From: Halobacillus dabanensis
GTDB taxonomy: Bacteria; Bacillota; Bacilli; Bacillales; Halobacillaceae
Direction: 5' to 3'
NCBI RefSeq assembly: GCF_900114165.1
Contig: NZ_FOSB01000003.1
Span: 124,001-188,000, forward strand
Length of the DNA stretch: 64,000 nucleotides
The translations under genes and the position numbers were made by a program. How positions within the stretch are numbered: position 1 is the stretch's first letter; every line of letters begins with the position of its first letter. Positions 17,423 through 25,875 of the stretch are shown piece after piece. The notes beneath the pieces were generated by a model, which was given only the letters and a program-made list of their open reading frames with translations, had not been told where the DNA came from and made no database searches.

Positions 17423-18359
17423 TCATTTAGTCATGACTTGGATAAAATCTTTAATGAATGCATCTCTATTAAAATCGATGATGATTTTATGCATTGGATA
17501 ACCTTTAATATATTGAGGAACTGGGCGGAAGTCTGCATAGGTAAGCCCCATTGATAGACCAGTATCTGTAATACTGACTTGGCGTTCCACCACTGTAAAA
17601 TCCTCGGGGTTTACTAAGTAAGAAAAAAGAGTTACATCATGAAGCGGGGCACCATTGATTCCCGGAAGCATCGATTCGTAACTGATTACTATAGTAATTC
17701 ATGATCGGGAGAATAATGCTGGAGTAAGGCGTGTCATTTTGTTCAGCGATTTCTTGGATGGTATCTAGAGGAATGTTGGCACGGTTACTAATGTTCAAAG
17801 GGGCAAATGTAATAGCCTCTCCATGAGAAGCGACGATTTTGGCTGCCTGAGGATCCCCATAAATATTGGCTTCGGCAACAGGAGTACTGTTGCCAGGGAC
17901 AAAGAAGGCACCCCCCATCACAATTACTCTACCAGCTTTTTGTATATTGCTATGTGATTGAATATAGGTGAGGGCCAGGGATGTTAGGCGAGAGAGGTTG
18001 ATGATGGTTAATTCTTTTCCATATGTATCAATCAACTGATAAACCTTCTGAAAAGGATAAACTTGGTCTGGCTTTTTGATAAGGGGAATGATTTCACCCA
18101 GGCCATGAGCCCCGTGAATATTGTAAAAGAATTCGGGAGGGGCTCCAGTAAGCGGCTTTTTAGCACCAAAAATCAAGGGGATATCTTGTCTGCCAGCCAA
18201 TTGTAAAAGGTAAGCTGTATTCTTTAAGGCAACTTCTTGGCTTACGTTTCCATATTCCGTAACGATTCCTACGATTTCTATCTTTGGTTGAAGTAGAGCA
18301 TACATGATGGCGAACGCATCATCCACTCCCGGATCGGCAATAATCAGTACTTTTTCCAC
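17423..18359 (-). pseudogene. Nucleoside hydrolase, frameshifted
   Basis: The frame starting at GTG 18359 (AAGGGAG upstream) encodes an inosine/uridine-preferring nucleoside hydrolase N-terminus. It has IIADPGVDDAFAIMYAL (calcium-binding Asp cluster), GNVSQEVALKNTAYLL, NIHGAHGLGEI, VMGGAFFVPGNSTPVAEANIYGDPQAA and TFAPLNISNRANI. It runs out of the family after about 17700 and stops at 17637. A second minus frame (17671-17423) supplies the expected end: INGAPLHDVTLFSYLVNPEDF with the catalytic-site His-Asp. One base gained or lost near 17670-17700 would join them. It is either a real inactivating mutation or a sequence error. The gene is divergent from the LacI-type regulator. Confidence 0.8.
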
Positions 18360-18512
18360 TGTGCCAACTCCCTTATTTTTCCTTTTCTTCATTTTATTTT
18401 TGAAAATATAAATTTATGAATTATTTAACCCCTATCCTCTTATGAATTCACGAAATTTTCCACAAGATATGAAAGGGCTTGCAAGAAAGGTGGATGATTA
18501 GTATGATTGATT

Positions 18513-18526
18513 TGGAAACGTTTTCA
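18513..18526. promoter_or_regulatory. LacI/CcpA-type operator
   Basis: TGGAAACGTTTTCA is a near-perfect palindrome centred on CG, matching the cre pattern at all but one position and typical of LacI-family operators. It lies 23 bases before the LacI-type gene, so autoregulation or catabolite control is likely. Confidence 0.65.
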
Positions 18527-18549
18527 AAAAGCATCAAGGGGGAGTAAGG

Positions 18550-19563
18550 ATGGCTACGATTGAAGATGTAGCGAAACTGGCTGGTTTATCGAGGACAACG
18601 GTCTCCCGGGTCATCAATAATCAACCTTACGTGACAGATGAGAAGCGACAACGGATCATTCAAGCCATGAACGACTTAGGGTATGTCCCCAATTCTTCTG
18701 CTCGTCGTCTTCGCAGTCAACGTACGGAAACGATTGCTGTTCTTTTGCCACGATTGACTAATCCATTTTTCGGGAACTTGATTGAGGCTATTGAAGAAAA
18801 AGCATCGGAATGGGGATATCAAGTGATTGTTTGCCAGACCCATGATTCCAAGAAAAAAGAAATGGATTATCTTCAACTATTAAAGACAAAGCAAGTCGAT
18901 GGTATGATTATGGCATCACTGGTTAATGAATGGAAAGATGTCGAACCCAATTTAGAATCAGGACCGATTGTTTTCTGTAATGAATATATGGACGAGTCTT
19001 GTATACCAATGATTCATATGGATCACAAACAAGCAGCTTATGAAGCTACCAGCCATTTACTTAACGAGGGGTGTCGCCAGATCGCTTATGTAAGTGGTGG
19101 CCCAGAAAGTCATTTATCAAGAAAAAGAAAAGAAGGGTTCATAGAAGCTATCGAGCAGCATGGGTTATCCTTTCAGGAAGAATTAGCAATCGACTGGGCG
19201 ATGGATGTGAATGATGGCCAAAAAGTATTCCGATTGTTAAAAAACGAGCTTCCCCATGTAGATGGTGTGTTCACGGGATCTGATGAAGTTGCTGCAGGAT
19301 TGATATATGAAGCTTCTTCCTCGGATTGGAATATCCCGGAAGATTTAGCGGTCGTCGGATTTGATAACCAGATGCTCTCATTATTAATGGTTCCGTCCGT
19401 TACGACAATTGAACAACCTGTAAAGCAGATGGCAGATAAAACAGTTGATGTATTAATACAACAGTTGCTCCATCCCGGTGCTCTTGCACCAAAGCGGTAT
19501 ATTTATCCTCATCAATTACTCATAAGAAACTCAACAAAACGAAAAAAAATGTCCATCCAGTAG
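18550..19563 (+). CDS. LacI-family transcriptional regulator
   Basis: This 337-residue regulator has an N-terminal helix-turn-helix and hinge (ATIEDVAKLAGLSRTTVSRVINNQPYVT split here, then NSSARRLRSQRTETIAVLLP). A periplasmic-binding-like effector domain follows (NPFFGNLIEAIEEKA, VDGVFTGSDEVAAGL, LAVVGFDNQMLS). Such proteins sense small sugars or nucleosides. The divergent partner is a nucleoside hydrolase, so a ribose- or nucleoside-linked effector is reasonable but unproven. The RBS GGGGAG precedes the ATG and a palindromic operator lies just upstream. Confidence 0.9.
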   Translation: MATIEDVAKLAGLSRTTVSRVINNQPYVTDEKRQRIIQAMNDLGYVPNSSARRLRSQRTETIAVLLPRLTNPFFGNLIEAIEEKASEWGYQVIVCQTHDSKKKEMDYLQLLKTKQVDGMIMASLVNEWKDVEPNLESGPIVFCNEYMDESCIPMIHMDHKQAAYEATSHLLNEGCRQIAYVSGGPESHLSRKRKEGFIEAIEQHGLSFQEELAIDWAMDVNDGQKVFRLLKNELPHVDGVFTGSDEVAAGLIYEASSSDWNIPEDLAVVGFDNQMLSLLMVPSVTTIEQPVKQMADKTVDVLIQQLLHPGALAPKRYIYPHQLLIRNSTKRKKMSIQ

Positions 19564-19588
19564 AATAACCTACCGGATGGATATTTTT
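19552..19588 (+). terminator. Terminator of the LacI-type gene
   Basis: TCCATCCAGTAG pairs with CTACCGGATGGA (one mismatch) around AATAAC, with a T-run after. The stem begins in the last codons. Confidence 0.8.
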
Positions 19589-19701
19589 ATGATTTCTTGG
19601 CATTCCGTGATTCAAAAGGGCAGATTAATTAACAGCCTGGGAAAAGCAATATATACATAGAGAGGGAAACTATACATATGAGTGGGTTCTATTTTTAGAG
19701 C

Positions 19702-19728
19702 AAAAAAAAGCAGCTTATTACAGCTGCT
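19702..19728 (-). terminator. Terminator of yhfH
   Basis: AGCAGCT/AGCTGCT stem; on the minus strand it is followed by eight Ts, 45 bases after the yhfH stop. Confidence 0.82.
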
Positions 19729-19772
19729 CCAAATCGAATGTTCATTCTTATGTTTTTTGTGGAATACTAGAA

Positions 19773-19901
19773 TTAGCGGGCAGGATGATCACATTCGTCA
19801 CAAATGTTACCGTAGCAATCTGCTTTTTCCTTGATGACATTTCCACAGTTGGAGCAGTGTTTTTTCGGAAGGTTACGGAAGAACTCAAGAACATTCATCA
19901 T
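19773..19901 (-). CDS. yhfH: Small zinc-ribbon-like protein YhfH
   Basis: This is a 42-residue reading frame on the minus strand: MMNVLEFFRNLPKKHCSNCG, followed by a second cysteine group CYGNICDEC. GGAGG lies eight bases upstream of the first ATG. The FFRNLPKKxCxxCG pattern with four or five cysteines matches the YhfH family, which in B. subtilis also lies beside yhfI. It is probably zinc-binding; function unknown. It is divergent from yhfI. Confidence 0.87.
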   Translation of the reverse strand: MMNVLEFFRNLPKKHCSNCGNVIKEKADCYGNICDECDHPAR

Positions 19902-20020
19902 CTTTATCGCCTCCAAATATTTTTAATGTAAATTCATTGTATTATAACAATATTCAGAAATCAATAATCTGTTATAAAACAATGTAAAAATAGGCAAAAA
20001 GTTTTAAGGAGGGAATGGTA

Positions 20021-20752
20021 ATGAAGGTTACTGTTATTGGTTATTGGGGGGCTTACCCAGCAGCAGGGAGCGCCACATCAGGCTATTTATTCGAGGAAGA
20101 TGGTTTTGTCTTGTTGGTGGACTGCGGCAGTGGTGTGTTGTCGCGTCTACAACAGTTTAAGAAAGTGACTGACCTTGATGCTGTTGTTTTATCGCATTAT
20201 CATCACGACCATATTGCGGACATCGGACCTTTACAGTATGCATACCTGGTACAGAATACACTTGAAGAAACAAATGAAAAACTCCCGATCTATGGACACA
20301 AAGAAGATAAGGAGAAGTTTGATTCATTGACACACCAATATACAGAAGGTGTGGTTTATGATCCTAACCAGACACTGGAAGTGGGACCGTTCTCCATAGA
20401 ATTTCTGAAAACCAGCCACCCTGTACCCTGTTATGGTATGCGCATATCAGATGGTAATGACACGGCGGTGTATACATCGGACACTAGTTACTTCGAAGGG
20501 TGGACAGATTTTGCCCGTGGAGCAGACCTTTTGATAACCGATACGAATTTTTATAAAGGTATGGACGGAAAGAAAGCTGGACATATGACAAGTATAGAAG
20601 CGGCAACAATTGCATCGGAAGCCAATGTGGAAACATTGTGGCTTAGTCATCTGCCGCATTTCGGCCAGTTGACAAAATTACGACAAGAGGCGGAAGATAC
20701 CTTTCACGGAACTATACAGCTGGCTGAGGAAGGTTTGACATGGAGTAAATAA
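20021..20752 (+). CDS. yhfI: Metallo-beta-lactamase-fold hydrolase YhfI
   Basis: This 243-residue MBL-fold protein carries the zinc-binding signature SHYHHDHIADIG (HxHxDH), a downstream His in KTSHPVPC and an Asp in YTSDTSYF. The final His is in LSHLPHFGQL, so the dinuclear metal site is intact. It resembles RNase Z/phosphodiesterase-like small MBL proteins; the substrate is unknown. The second ATG (20021) is chosen because AAGGAGGG is seven bases upstream, against one base for the first. Confidence 0.88.
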   Translation: MKVTVIGYWGAYPAAGSATSGYLFEEDGFVLLVDCGSGVLSRLQQFKKVTDLDAVVLSHYHHDHIADIGPLQYAYLVQNTLEETNEKLPIYGHKEDKEKFDSLTHQYTEGVVYDPNQTLEVGPFSIEFLKTSHPVPCYGMRISDGNDTAVYTSDTSYFEGWTDFARGADLLITDTNFYKGMDGKKAGHMTSIEAATIASEANVETLWLSHLPHFGQLTKLRQEAEDTFHGTIQLAEEGLTWSK

Positions 20753-20753
20753 A

Positions 20754-20782
20754 TTGTCTCAGGGTGTCGAAACGATTACAAT
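20754..20782 (+). promoter_or_regulatory. SigA promoter of lplJ
   Basis: TTGTCT, 17-base spacer, TACAAT; 37 bases before the lplJ start. Confidence 0.75.
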
Positions 20783-20818
20783 AGTACATGGAGATCAGGA
20801 CTAGAAAGGATGTTAAAA

Positions 20819-21820
20819 ATGCTTTTTATCGATCATGAGGGTATCAATGATCCCCGGATCAATTTAGCTATTGAAGAATATGCATTGAAAAACCTTGATA
20901 TCAACGACACCTACTTGCTGTTCTATATCAATGAACCATCCATTATTATTGGTAAGAACCAGAATACTGTGGAAGAAATCAATACGAATTATGTAGAGGA
21001 AAACGGTATCCACGTAGTACGCCGGCTTTCTGGTGGGGGAGCTGTATATCATGATCTTGGTAATTTGAACTTTAGCTTCATTACGAAAGATGATGGAGAC
21101 AGCTTCCACGATTTTGCTAAATTCACAGAACCCGTCACAGAAGCACTGAAAACATTAGGGGTCAATGCGGAGTTGTCTGGACGTAATGACATCGTGGCTG
21201 AAGATGGTCGTAAAATTTCAGGAAACGCTCAGTTTTCTACTAAAGGCCGGATGTTCAGTCATGGTACATTGATGTTTGACTCAGAAATCGAAAACGTCGT
21301 TTCAGCACTGAACGTTAAGACAGAGAAAATCAAGTCCAAAGGAATTAAGTCGATTCGCAGCCGTGTAGCGAATATTTCTGACTTCCTTGATGAAAAGATT
21401 TCTATGGAAGAGTTTAAAAATATGATTCTCCGCTATATTTTCGATGTGGAAGATGTAAAAGATGTGCCTCAATATAAACTCACCAAGGAAGACTGGGATA
21501 ACATTCACAAATTAGCGGATGAGCGGTACAAAAACTGGGATTGGAATTATGGGAAATCTCCGAAATTCAACATTCAGCAGACGAAGCGAGTAGAAGGTGC
21601 CGGGAGTTACGATATCCGTTTAGATGTTATAAAAGGATATATTCAAAACGCGAAAATTTTCGGCGATTTCTTTGGCGTCGGGGATATTAATGAAATCGAA
21701 GAAATCCTAATTGGAACAAAATATGAGCGTCAGGCGATCTCTGAAGCGATTGGGGATACAGACGTGTCTCATTATCTGGGTAAAATCAGTAAAGAAGACT
21801 TTCTTGATATGATTTATTAA
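20819..21820 (+). CDS. lplJ: Lipoate-protein ligase LplJ
   Basis: This 333-residue enzyme adenylates exogenous lipoate and attaches it to 2-oxoacid dehydrogenase E2 subunits or GcvH. Motifs: MLFIDHEGINDPRINLAIEE, IIIGKNQNTVEEIN, VVRRLSGGGAVYHDLGNLNF (lipoyl-AMP binding), ELSGRNDIVAEDGRKISGNA with the catalytic Lys, and an accessory C-terminal domain ending KISKEDFLDMIY. Near-identity in pattern to B. subtilis LplJ (YhfJ). The ATG at 20819 fits AAAGGA; the ATG at 20810 overlaps it. Confidence 0.95.
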   Translation: MLFIDHEGINDPRINLAIEEYALKNLDINDTYLLFYINEPSIIIGKNQNTVEEINTNYVEENGIHVVRRLSGGGAVYHDLGNLNFSFITKDDGDSFHDFAKFTEPVTEALKTLGVNAELSGRNDIVAEDGRKISGNAQFSTKGRMFSHGTLMFDSEIENVVSALNVKTEKIKSKGIKSIRSRVANISDFLDEKISMEEFKNMILRYIFDVEDVKDVPQYKLTKEDWDNIHKLADERYKNWDWNYGKSPKFNIQQTKRVEGAGSYDIRLDVIKGYIQNAKIFGDFFGVGDINEIEEILIGTKYERQAISEAIGDTDVSHYLGKISKEDFLDMIY

Positions 21821-21863
21821 AGAATGATCCGATCCTGTGCGGCAGGGTCGGATCATTCTTTTA
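21820..21863 (+). terminator. Terminator of lplJ
   Basis: An 18-bp stem (AAGAATGATCCGATCCTG against CAGGGTCGGATCATTCTT, one G-U) with loop TGCGG and a trailing T-run. It starts at the stop codon. Confidence 0.92.
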
Positions 21864-21882
21864 TGACATAATCACTTAAAGT

Positions 21883-21911
21883 TTGCTAAATAATTTTCAG
21901 TATTTTATAAT
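21883..21911 (+). promoter_or_regulatory. SigA promoter of lcfB
   Basis: TTGCTA, 17-base spacer, TATAAT. The FadR-like box lies about 20 bases downstream of the -10, inside the predicted leader. Confidence 0.75.
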
Positions 21912-21931
21912 TAAATAGAAAATTACAATAA

Positions 21932-21949
21932 TGAATGATCATTCATTCA
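21932..21949. promoter_or_regulatory. FadR-type operator
   Basis: TGAATGATCATTCATTCA matches both half-sites of the Bacillus FadR box (TGAATGA and CATTCA with a 5-base centre). FadR is a TetR-family repressor released by long-chain acyl-CoA. The site sits between promoter and start codon, a roadblock-type position. fadR is not in this window. Confidence 0.75.
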
Positions 21950-21968
21950 TAGTTGAGGGGGAACACAC

Positions 21969-23507
21969 ATGAATTTAAGCGAACAGCTGGCGCTTACGGC
22001 CCAAAGTCACCCTGACAAAGATGCCTACATATTTCAAGGCGATCGGGTGAGTTACAGGGAGTTTGATGCGTCAGTTACCAAATTCGCTTCTAGGTTGTCA
22101 GAACTAGGGTATGGCAAAGGGGATCATATTGCGCTTGTCAGTGGGAATAGCCCTTTGTTCATGATTGGCTTATACGGAGCTTTACGTGCAGGTACCACCG
22201 TGATTCCGATTAACCCAACGTACACATCTGATGAAATGACTTACATTTTGAAAAACGGGGACGTAAAAGCCGTGATGACGATGGATGTATTGGTAGAGAA
22301 ATTTGAGCAAATGGATGCCTCACTAGAAGTGAATCATTATTTTGTTGCTGACACAGGTATTGGTGTGGAGCTTGACTCACCTTCGGTATCAGCAAAAATG
22401 AAATCGTTTACAACAATGGTGACCGAAGGAAGTATACAGTTTGATGCGCCAGATTTGGATGAAGAAGAGGTCGGTGTCATTTTATACACTTCCGGGACTA
22501 CTGGTAAGCCTAAAGGTGCCATGCTCACTCACAAAAATCTGTACTCTAACGCTATTGATGTTGCAGAATACTTGGAGGTATCTTCAGACGACCGTGTGAT
22601 TGCTACTTTACCGATGTTCCATGTTTTCTGTTTGACCGTTTGTTTAAATGCACCAGTCATGAACGCTGGAACGGTTCTCATTGTGCCTAAATTCTCTCCT
22701 CAAGAAGTTTTTGCAATAGCAGATGAGCATAAAGCGACCGTTTTTGCAGGTGTGCCAACGATGTATAATTATCTTCTACAGACAGGGAAGGACCAAGCTC
22801 AGACGTTCCGTCATATGCGCTTATGTATTTCAGGGGGGTCATCTCTTCCTGTAGCCCTACTCGAATCATTTGAAAAGCAGTTCGATGTTCGTGTTTCTGA
22901 AGGCTACGGACTATCCGAAGCTTCCCCTGTAACGGCGTTTAATCCACTCGATCGTCCAAGGAAAGCGGGTTCAATCGGACAGAATATCAAAAATGTGGAA
23001 AACAAAGTTGTGGACGAGTTGGGAGAGGAAGTGCCGGTAGGAGAAGTAGGTGAATTGATCGTACGTGGTCCAAACGTTATGAAAGGGTATTACAAACTCC
23101 CAGAAGAAACCGCTGTTACAATTCGTGATGGTTGGCTCTATACAGGTGATATGGCTAAAGTGGACGAGGAAGGATATTTTTATATCGTCGATCGGAAAAA
23201 GGATATGATCCTTGTTGGAGGCTATAATGTGTATCCCCGGGAAGTGGAAGAAGTGTTGTACAAACATGAAGATGTTACAGAAGTAGCTGTAGTAGGTTCA
23301 CCAGATCCCGAGCTTGGAGAAACGGTGACGAGCTTCATTGTCACAACAAACCCTTCCCTAAATGAAACAGATTTGATTGACTATTGTCGTAACCATCTGG
23401 CTAAATACAAACTACCGTCCCATATTAAGTTCATGTCCGAATTACCGAAAAACACAACAGGAAAGATACTGCGAAAGAACTTACGAGAACAATTAACTAA
23501 ATCATAA
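21969..23507 (+). CDS. lcfB: Long-chain fatty-acid-CoA ligase LcfB
   Basis: This 512-residue acyl-adenylate-forming enzyme activates fatty acids for beta-oxidation or lipid use. Motifs: P-loop YTSGTTGKPKGAMLTH, LPMFHVFCLTV, EGYGLSEASPVTAFN, GWLYTGDMAKVDEEGYFYIVDR, VGGYNVYPREVEEVL and the catalytic Lys in LPKNTTGKILRKNLR. Length and order are typical, and it matches B. subtilis LcfB (YhfL). A FadR-like operator precedes it, so expression should rise with fatty-acid supply. RBS GAGGGGG. Confidence 0.93.
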   Translation: MNLSEQLALTAQSHPDKDAYIFQGDRVSYREFDASVTKFASRLSELGYGKGDHIALVSGNSPLFMIGLYGALRAGTTVIPINPTYTSDEMTYILKNGDVKAVMTMDVLVEKFEQMDASLEVNHYFVADTGIGVELDSPSVSAKMKSFTTMVTEGSIQFDAPDLDEEEVGVILYTSGTTGKPKGAMLTHKNLYSNAIDVAEYLEVSSDDRVIATLPMFHVFCLTVCLNAPVMNAGTVLIVPKFSPQEVFAIADEHKATVFAGVPTMYNYLLQTGKDQAQTFRHMRLCISGGSSLPVALLESFEKQFDVRVSEGYGLSEASPVTAFNPLDRPRKAGSIGQNIKNVENKVVDELGEEVPVGEVGELIVRGPNVMKGYYKLPEETAVTIRDGWLYTGDMAKVDEEGYFYIVDRKKDMILVGGYNVYPREVEEVLYKHEDVTEVAVVGSPDPELGETVTSFIVTTNPSLNETDLIDYCRNHLAKYKLPSHIKFMSELPKNTTGKILRKNLREQLTKS

Positions 23508-23512
23508 TATCG

Positions 23513-23548
23513 AAAAGGCGTTCCGTTTTATACACGGGGCGCCTTTTT
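23513..23548 (+). terminator. Terminator of lcfB
   Basis: AAAAGGCGTTCCG pairs with CGGGGCGCCTTTT (two G-U) around a short loop, then T-run. Confidence 0.85.
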
Positions 23549-23559
23549 CACCTTGGGGG

Positions 23560-23776
23560 AACATGATGACGTGGGCATTCGTATCATAGAAGTTCATCCG
23601 TTGCGGATTATCTTTTTGATGGATGGAATGGTTTCTGCAACAGCGCATGTAAACTTCTTATGAAGAAAAAAGGATAGAAGACACACGAGGGCTTAATGGA
23701 TCTCTACAAAAGCGATTGAAGATAGAGGATGCAGAACTCCATGAAGAAATAGATGAGAATATTAGTCTGCCGTGAA
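23560..23776 (+). other. Degenerate coding remnant (possible)
   Basis: Two consecutive open stretches in different frames look like a decayed gene. The first reads VGIRIIEVHPLRIIFLMDG and onward to a TGA at about 23663. The second reads SYEEKRIEDTRGLNGSLQKR and onward to a TGA at about 23776. Neither has a clear start codon with a ribosome site. No family is recognised. It may simply be chance open frames. Confidence 0.25.
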
Positions 23777-23827
23777 CCGTATCCAAAGTAGATGTCGTAT
23801 GTCATTTACTAGAAAATTCGCACGTCT

Positions 23828-23851
23828 TTGCGGTTCTCCGCAACTTTTTTT
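23828..23851 (+). terminator. Orphan intrinsic terminator
   Basis: TTGCGG-TTCT-CCGCAA followed by C and seven Ts is a textbook terminator, but no intact gene ends here. It may close the degenerate stretch upstream. Confidence 0.6.
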
Positions 23852-23890
23852 CGGTGAAGGTTGGCCGGAGATATATTACAATAAAGACAG

Positions 23891-24091
23891 ATAAGCGGTG
23901 ATGCTTATTTATCTCATACTATTTATGATTTGGTTGTCATAAATAGGTCAGTAATTTCATTTACTGATGAGTGTCACGGAAAAGCTCTTTCCTCTCAAAA
24001 GAACTTTTCCAACAGTTTATTCCCTCACTCAAAAGTTTAACCAGTCGTCTCTTTTGGCCCATGCTCATTTGGAGCATGGGTATTTTTTTTG
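23891..24091 (+). ncRNA. Structured untranslated region ending in a terminator
   Basis: Within 200 bases there are consecutive perfect hairpins: ATAAGC/GCTTAT (23891-23908), CTATTTATGA/TCATAAATAG (23919-23946) and TCAGTAA/TTACTGA (23948-23967). A GGAAA/TTTCC hairpin follows, then CCCATGCTC/GAGCATGGG (24058-24080) followed by eight Ts. A TACAAT sequence at 23877-23882 could be a -10, but no good -35 exists. This resembles a terminated leader or small RNA. No known riboswitch consensus was recognised. The SDR gene starts 130 bases after the terminator. Confidence 0.4.
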
Positions 24092-24222
24092 TGTTATTTT
24101 ACAATAAAGGACTAGAAGGCAATCTTAAGGATGACTATGTCTCTTTGCATATGTTGCCTAAGTATGGGAAACTTTTTTAGATGTAATAATAATATCTATG
24201 ACAGCGTCAGAGGAGAATGTGT

Positions 24223-24969
24223 ATGAGTCGATTGGAAAATCAAGTGGTTCTTGTGACTGGAGCGAACCGTGGTCAAGGGCGAGCAATTGCAGAATATTTA
24301 TTGTCTATAGGAGCGATTGTGGTTTTTGGAGCTCGTCATCAAAGCCATGCTCAAGATGTGGTAAGTAACCTTGATTCTTCACGTGCACTCGCCGTTCAGT
24401 TAGATGTCACAAAAGAAGAGGAATGGAAATCAGCGGTAGATCTAGTTGTAGAAAGGTTCGGGCGTATAGATGTTCTTGTGAATAATGCAGGGATTCTGAA
24501 GAGAAAGCCCTTTGTGGAAATGACCTTGGACGAATATCAGCAGTTAATTGATGTCAATCAGCTCGGGGTGTTCTTGGGCATGCAAGCTGTTATCCCTCAT
24601 ATGTCCAAGCAGAAAAAGGGATCGATCGTTAATAACCTATCGATTTCATCTTTTGCTCCAATCAGTCATTCTTCTGCTTATGCAGCCACAAAGGCTTCCG
24701 TTGTCGCTATGTCGAAATCGGCAGCTATTGAACTAGGACCTGAGGGGATTCGTGTCAATATGATTCATCCCGGAGGTGTGGAGACGGAGATGGCGACAAA
24801 AGGGGAAGCGGTTCCTTCCTTTTATGACTCCATTCCGCTTGGTCGCATTGGTCAGCCAGCTGAAATTGCCAAAGCGGTCGCCTTTCTTGCTTCCGAAGAT
24901 AGTTCTTATTGTACTGGTACAGAGATTGTTGTAGATGGTGGAATGACATTAGGAACGGCTGATCAATAA
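24223..24969 (+). CDS. Short-chain dehydrogenase/reductase (SDR)
   Basis: This 248-residue classical SDR has the cofactor motif [17 protein letters not shown], the structural NNAGILKR, catalytic Ser in [15 protein letters not shown] (Tyr and Lys of the active site), and the C-terminal [12 protein letters not shown]. Substrate is not predictable; the family covers hydroxysteroid-, sugar- and 3-oxoacyl-type reductions. AGAGGAG is seven bases before the ATG at 24223. A neutral residue at the end of the second strand (VVFGARHQ) suggests NADP is possible. It is flanked by a structured non-coding region and a terminator. Confidence 0.9.
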   Translation: MSRLENQVVLVTGANRGQGRAIAEYLLSIGAIVVFGARHQSHAQDVVSNLDSSRALAVQLDVTKEEEWKSAVDLVVERFGRIDVLVNNAGILKRKPFVEMTLDEYQQLIDVNQLGVFLGMQAVIPHMSKQKKGSIVNNLSISSFAPISHSSAYAATKASVVAMSKSAAIELGPEGIRVNMIHPGGVETEMATKGEAVPSFYDSIPLGRIGQPAEIAKAVAFLASEDSSYCTGTEIVVDGGMTLGTADQ

Positions 24970-24982
24970 TAGGGTTTTTTAG

Positions 24983-25010
24983 AAAATCGAGCGCAATGGT
25001 GCTCGATTTT
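24983..25010 (+). terminator. Terminator of the SDR gene
   Basis: AAAATCGAGC/GCTCGATTTT, 8-base loop, then TT; 14 bases after the stop. Confidence 0.88.
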
Positions 25011-25068
25011 TTGTTTGTATAAGGTTGAATTTTTGGTGCAACCTTTTTTATTATAACTGCTTATTCGT

Positions 25069-25527
25069 TTATTTTGGCTTTTTGTAAGTAATCATGAATT
25101 CTTCATTTGTTAGGTAAAACTCACGATCGGGGCGTCTTTCCAGCAGGTGAAGACGCTCCAATTTGAAGTAATTGATACGTTTGTAAGGATCATTATCAAT
25201 AATAGGGAGTTCTTGAGTTTGTTTCATATACTGATCGACAGCGCGTTGGACAAGATCAAGATCTATCGCCAACCCTTTATCCTGCTCCTCGAACAATTCA
25301 TAAGTTTCACGAGACATGTAGAAGGTATGAGTAGGGATGGCTTTTAAATAGGGAGCTAAAAGTTCATAGTCGAGGGTTAAATCTTCTTTGATCAAGACGC
25401 TGAGGGGTACTTCTTTTGGTTTGTCATCCGCATAAGCATGGACCGCTTTACGGATATCATGAATCGATAAATCTTTTTTCTCGAGGGGGGACTGATTGTT
25501 TGAATTCTTTTTTTTACGGTTCCACAC
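25069..25527 (-). CDS. Conserved hypothetical protein (DUF3939-like)
   Basis: This protein of about 152 residues has a basic N-terminus (NRKKKNSNNQ) and no membrane segment or signal peptide. It has mixed alpha/beta character, with the segments HDIRKAVHAYADDKPKEVPL, DLTLDYELLAPYLKAIPTHTF and INYFKLERLHLLERRPDREFYLT. It recalls the DUF3939 family of Bacillaceae, but this is from memory. AGGAGG lies one base from the ATG at 25533 and about eight from the in-frame GTG at 25527, so GTG is preferred. Function unknown. It is convergent with the SDR gene. Confidence 0.7.
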   Translation of the reverse strand: MWNRKKKNSNNQSPLEKKDLSIHDIRKAVHAYADDKPKEVPLSVLIKEDLTLDYELLAPYLKAIPTHTFYMSRETYELFEEQDKGLAIDLDLVQRAVDQYMKQTQELPIIDNDPYKRINYFKLERLHLLERRPDREFYLTNEEFMITYKKPK

Positions 25528-25533
25528 ATTCAT

Positions 25534-25875
25534 TCCTCCTATAAAATAAATGATTGTTATGATTTCCAGGTAACTTCAATCCTGTTCGATATAAAGGCTG
25601 GGGATCCTGCACTATTACAGGGACAGACGTGTTTCAGGAAATGAAAAAAGCGTTATTTTAGCACTGTCTAATCATTGGTTACATCTCTTAACATCAATGG
25701 ACGCTTAATTCCTCAGGAAAAGTTGCGGTACTTTTAGTATAGCAAAATTAACGAAATAGAACATTTTTTATTAATGTTTAGACTTTTCAAGAATCTTTTG
25801 GTAAATTAAAGAAGATAAGCGGTAAATTCGACCTGATCCAAAGAAACTACCGCTACTTGAATGGAAAGGATGTTG
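25534..25875. other. Intergenic region upstream of comK
   Basis: This A/T-rich region of about 340 bases lies between two divergent genes. No open frame, repeat or confident promoter is seen. A/T tracts around 25740-25790 could hold ComK K-boxes (AAAA-N5-TTTT), but none fits the pattern exactly. Confidence 0.4.

Noticed and set aside
23971-24180. A 69-codon frame with one hydrophobic segment that could be a type I toxin
   Set aside because: The GTG start has no ribosome site and the frame reads straight through a strong terminator hairpin.
25740-25870. ComK K-boxes upstream of comK for autoactivation
   Set aside because: A/T tracts are present but no AAAA-N5-TTTT pair fits exactly; a position-weight search would be needed.
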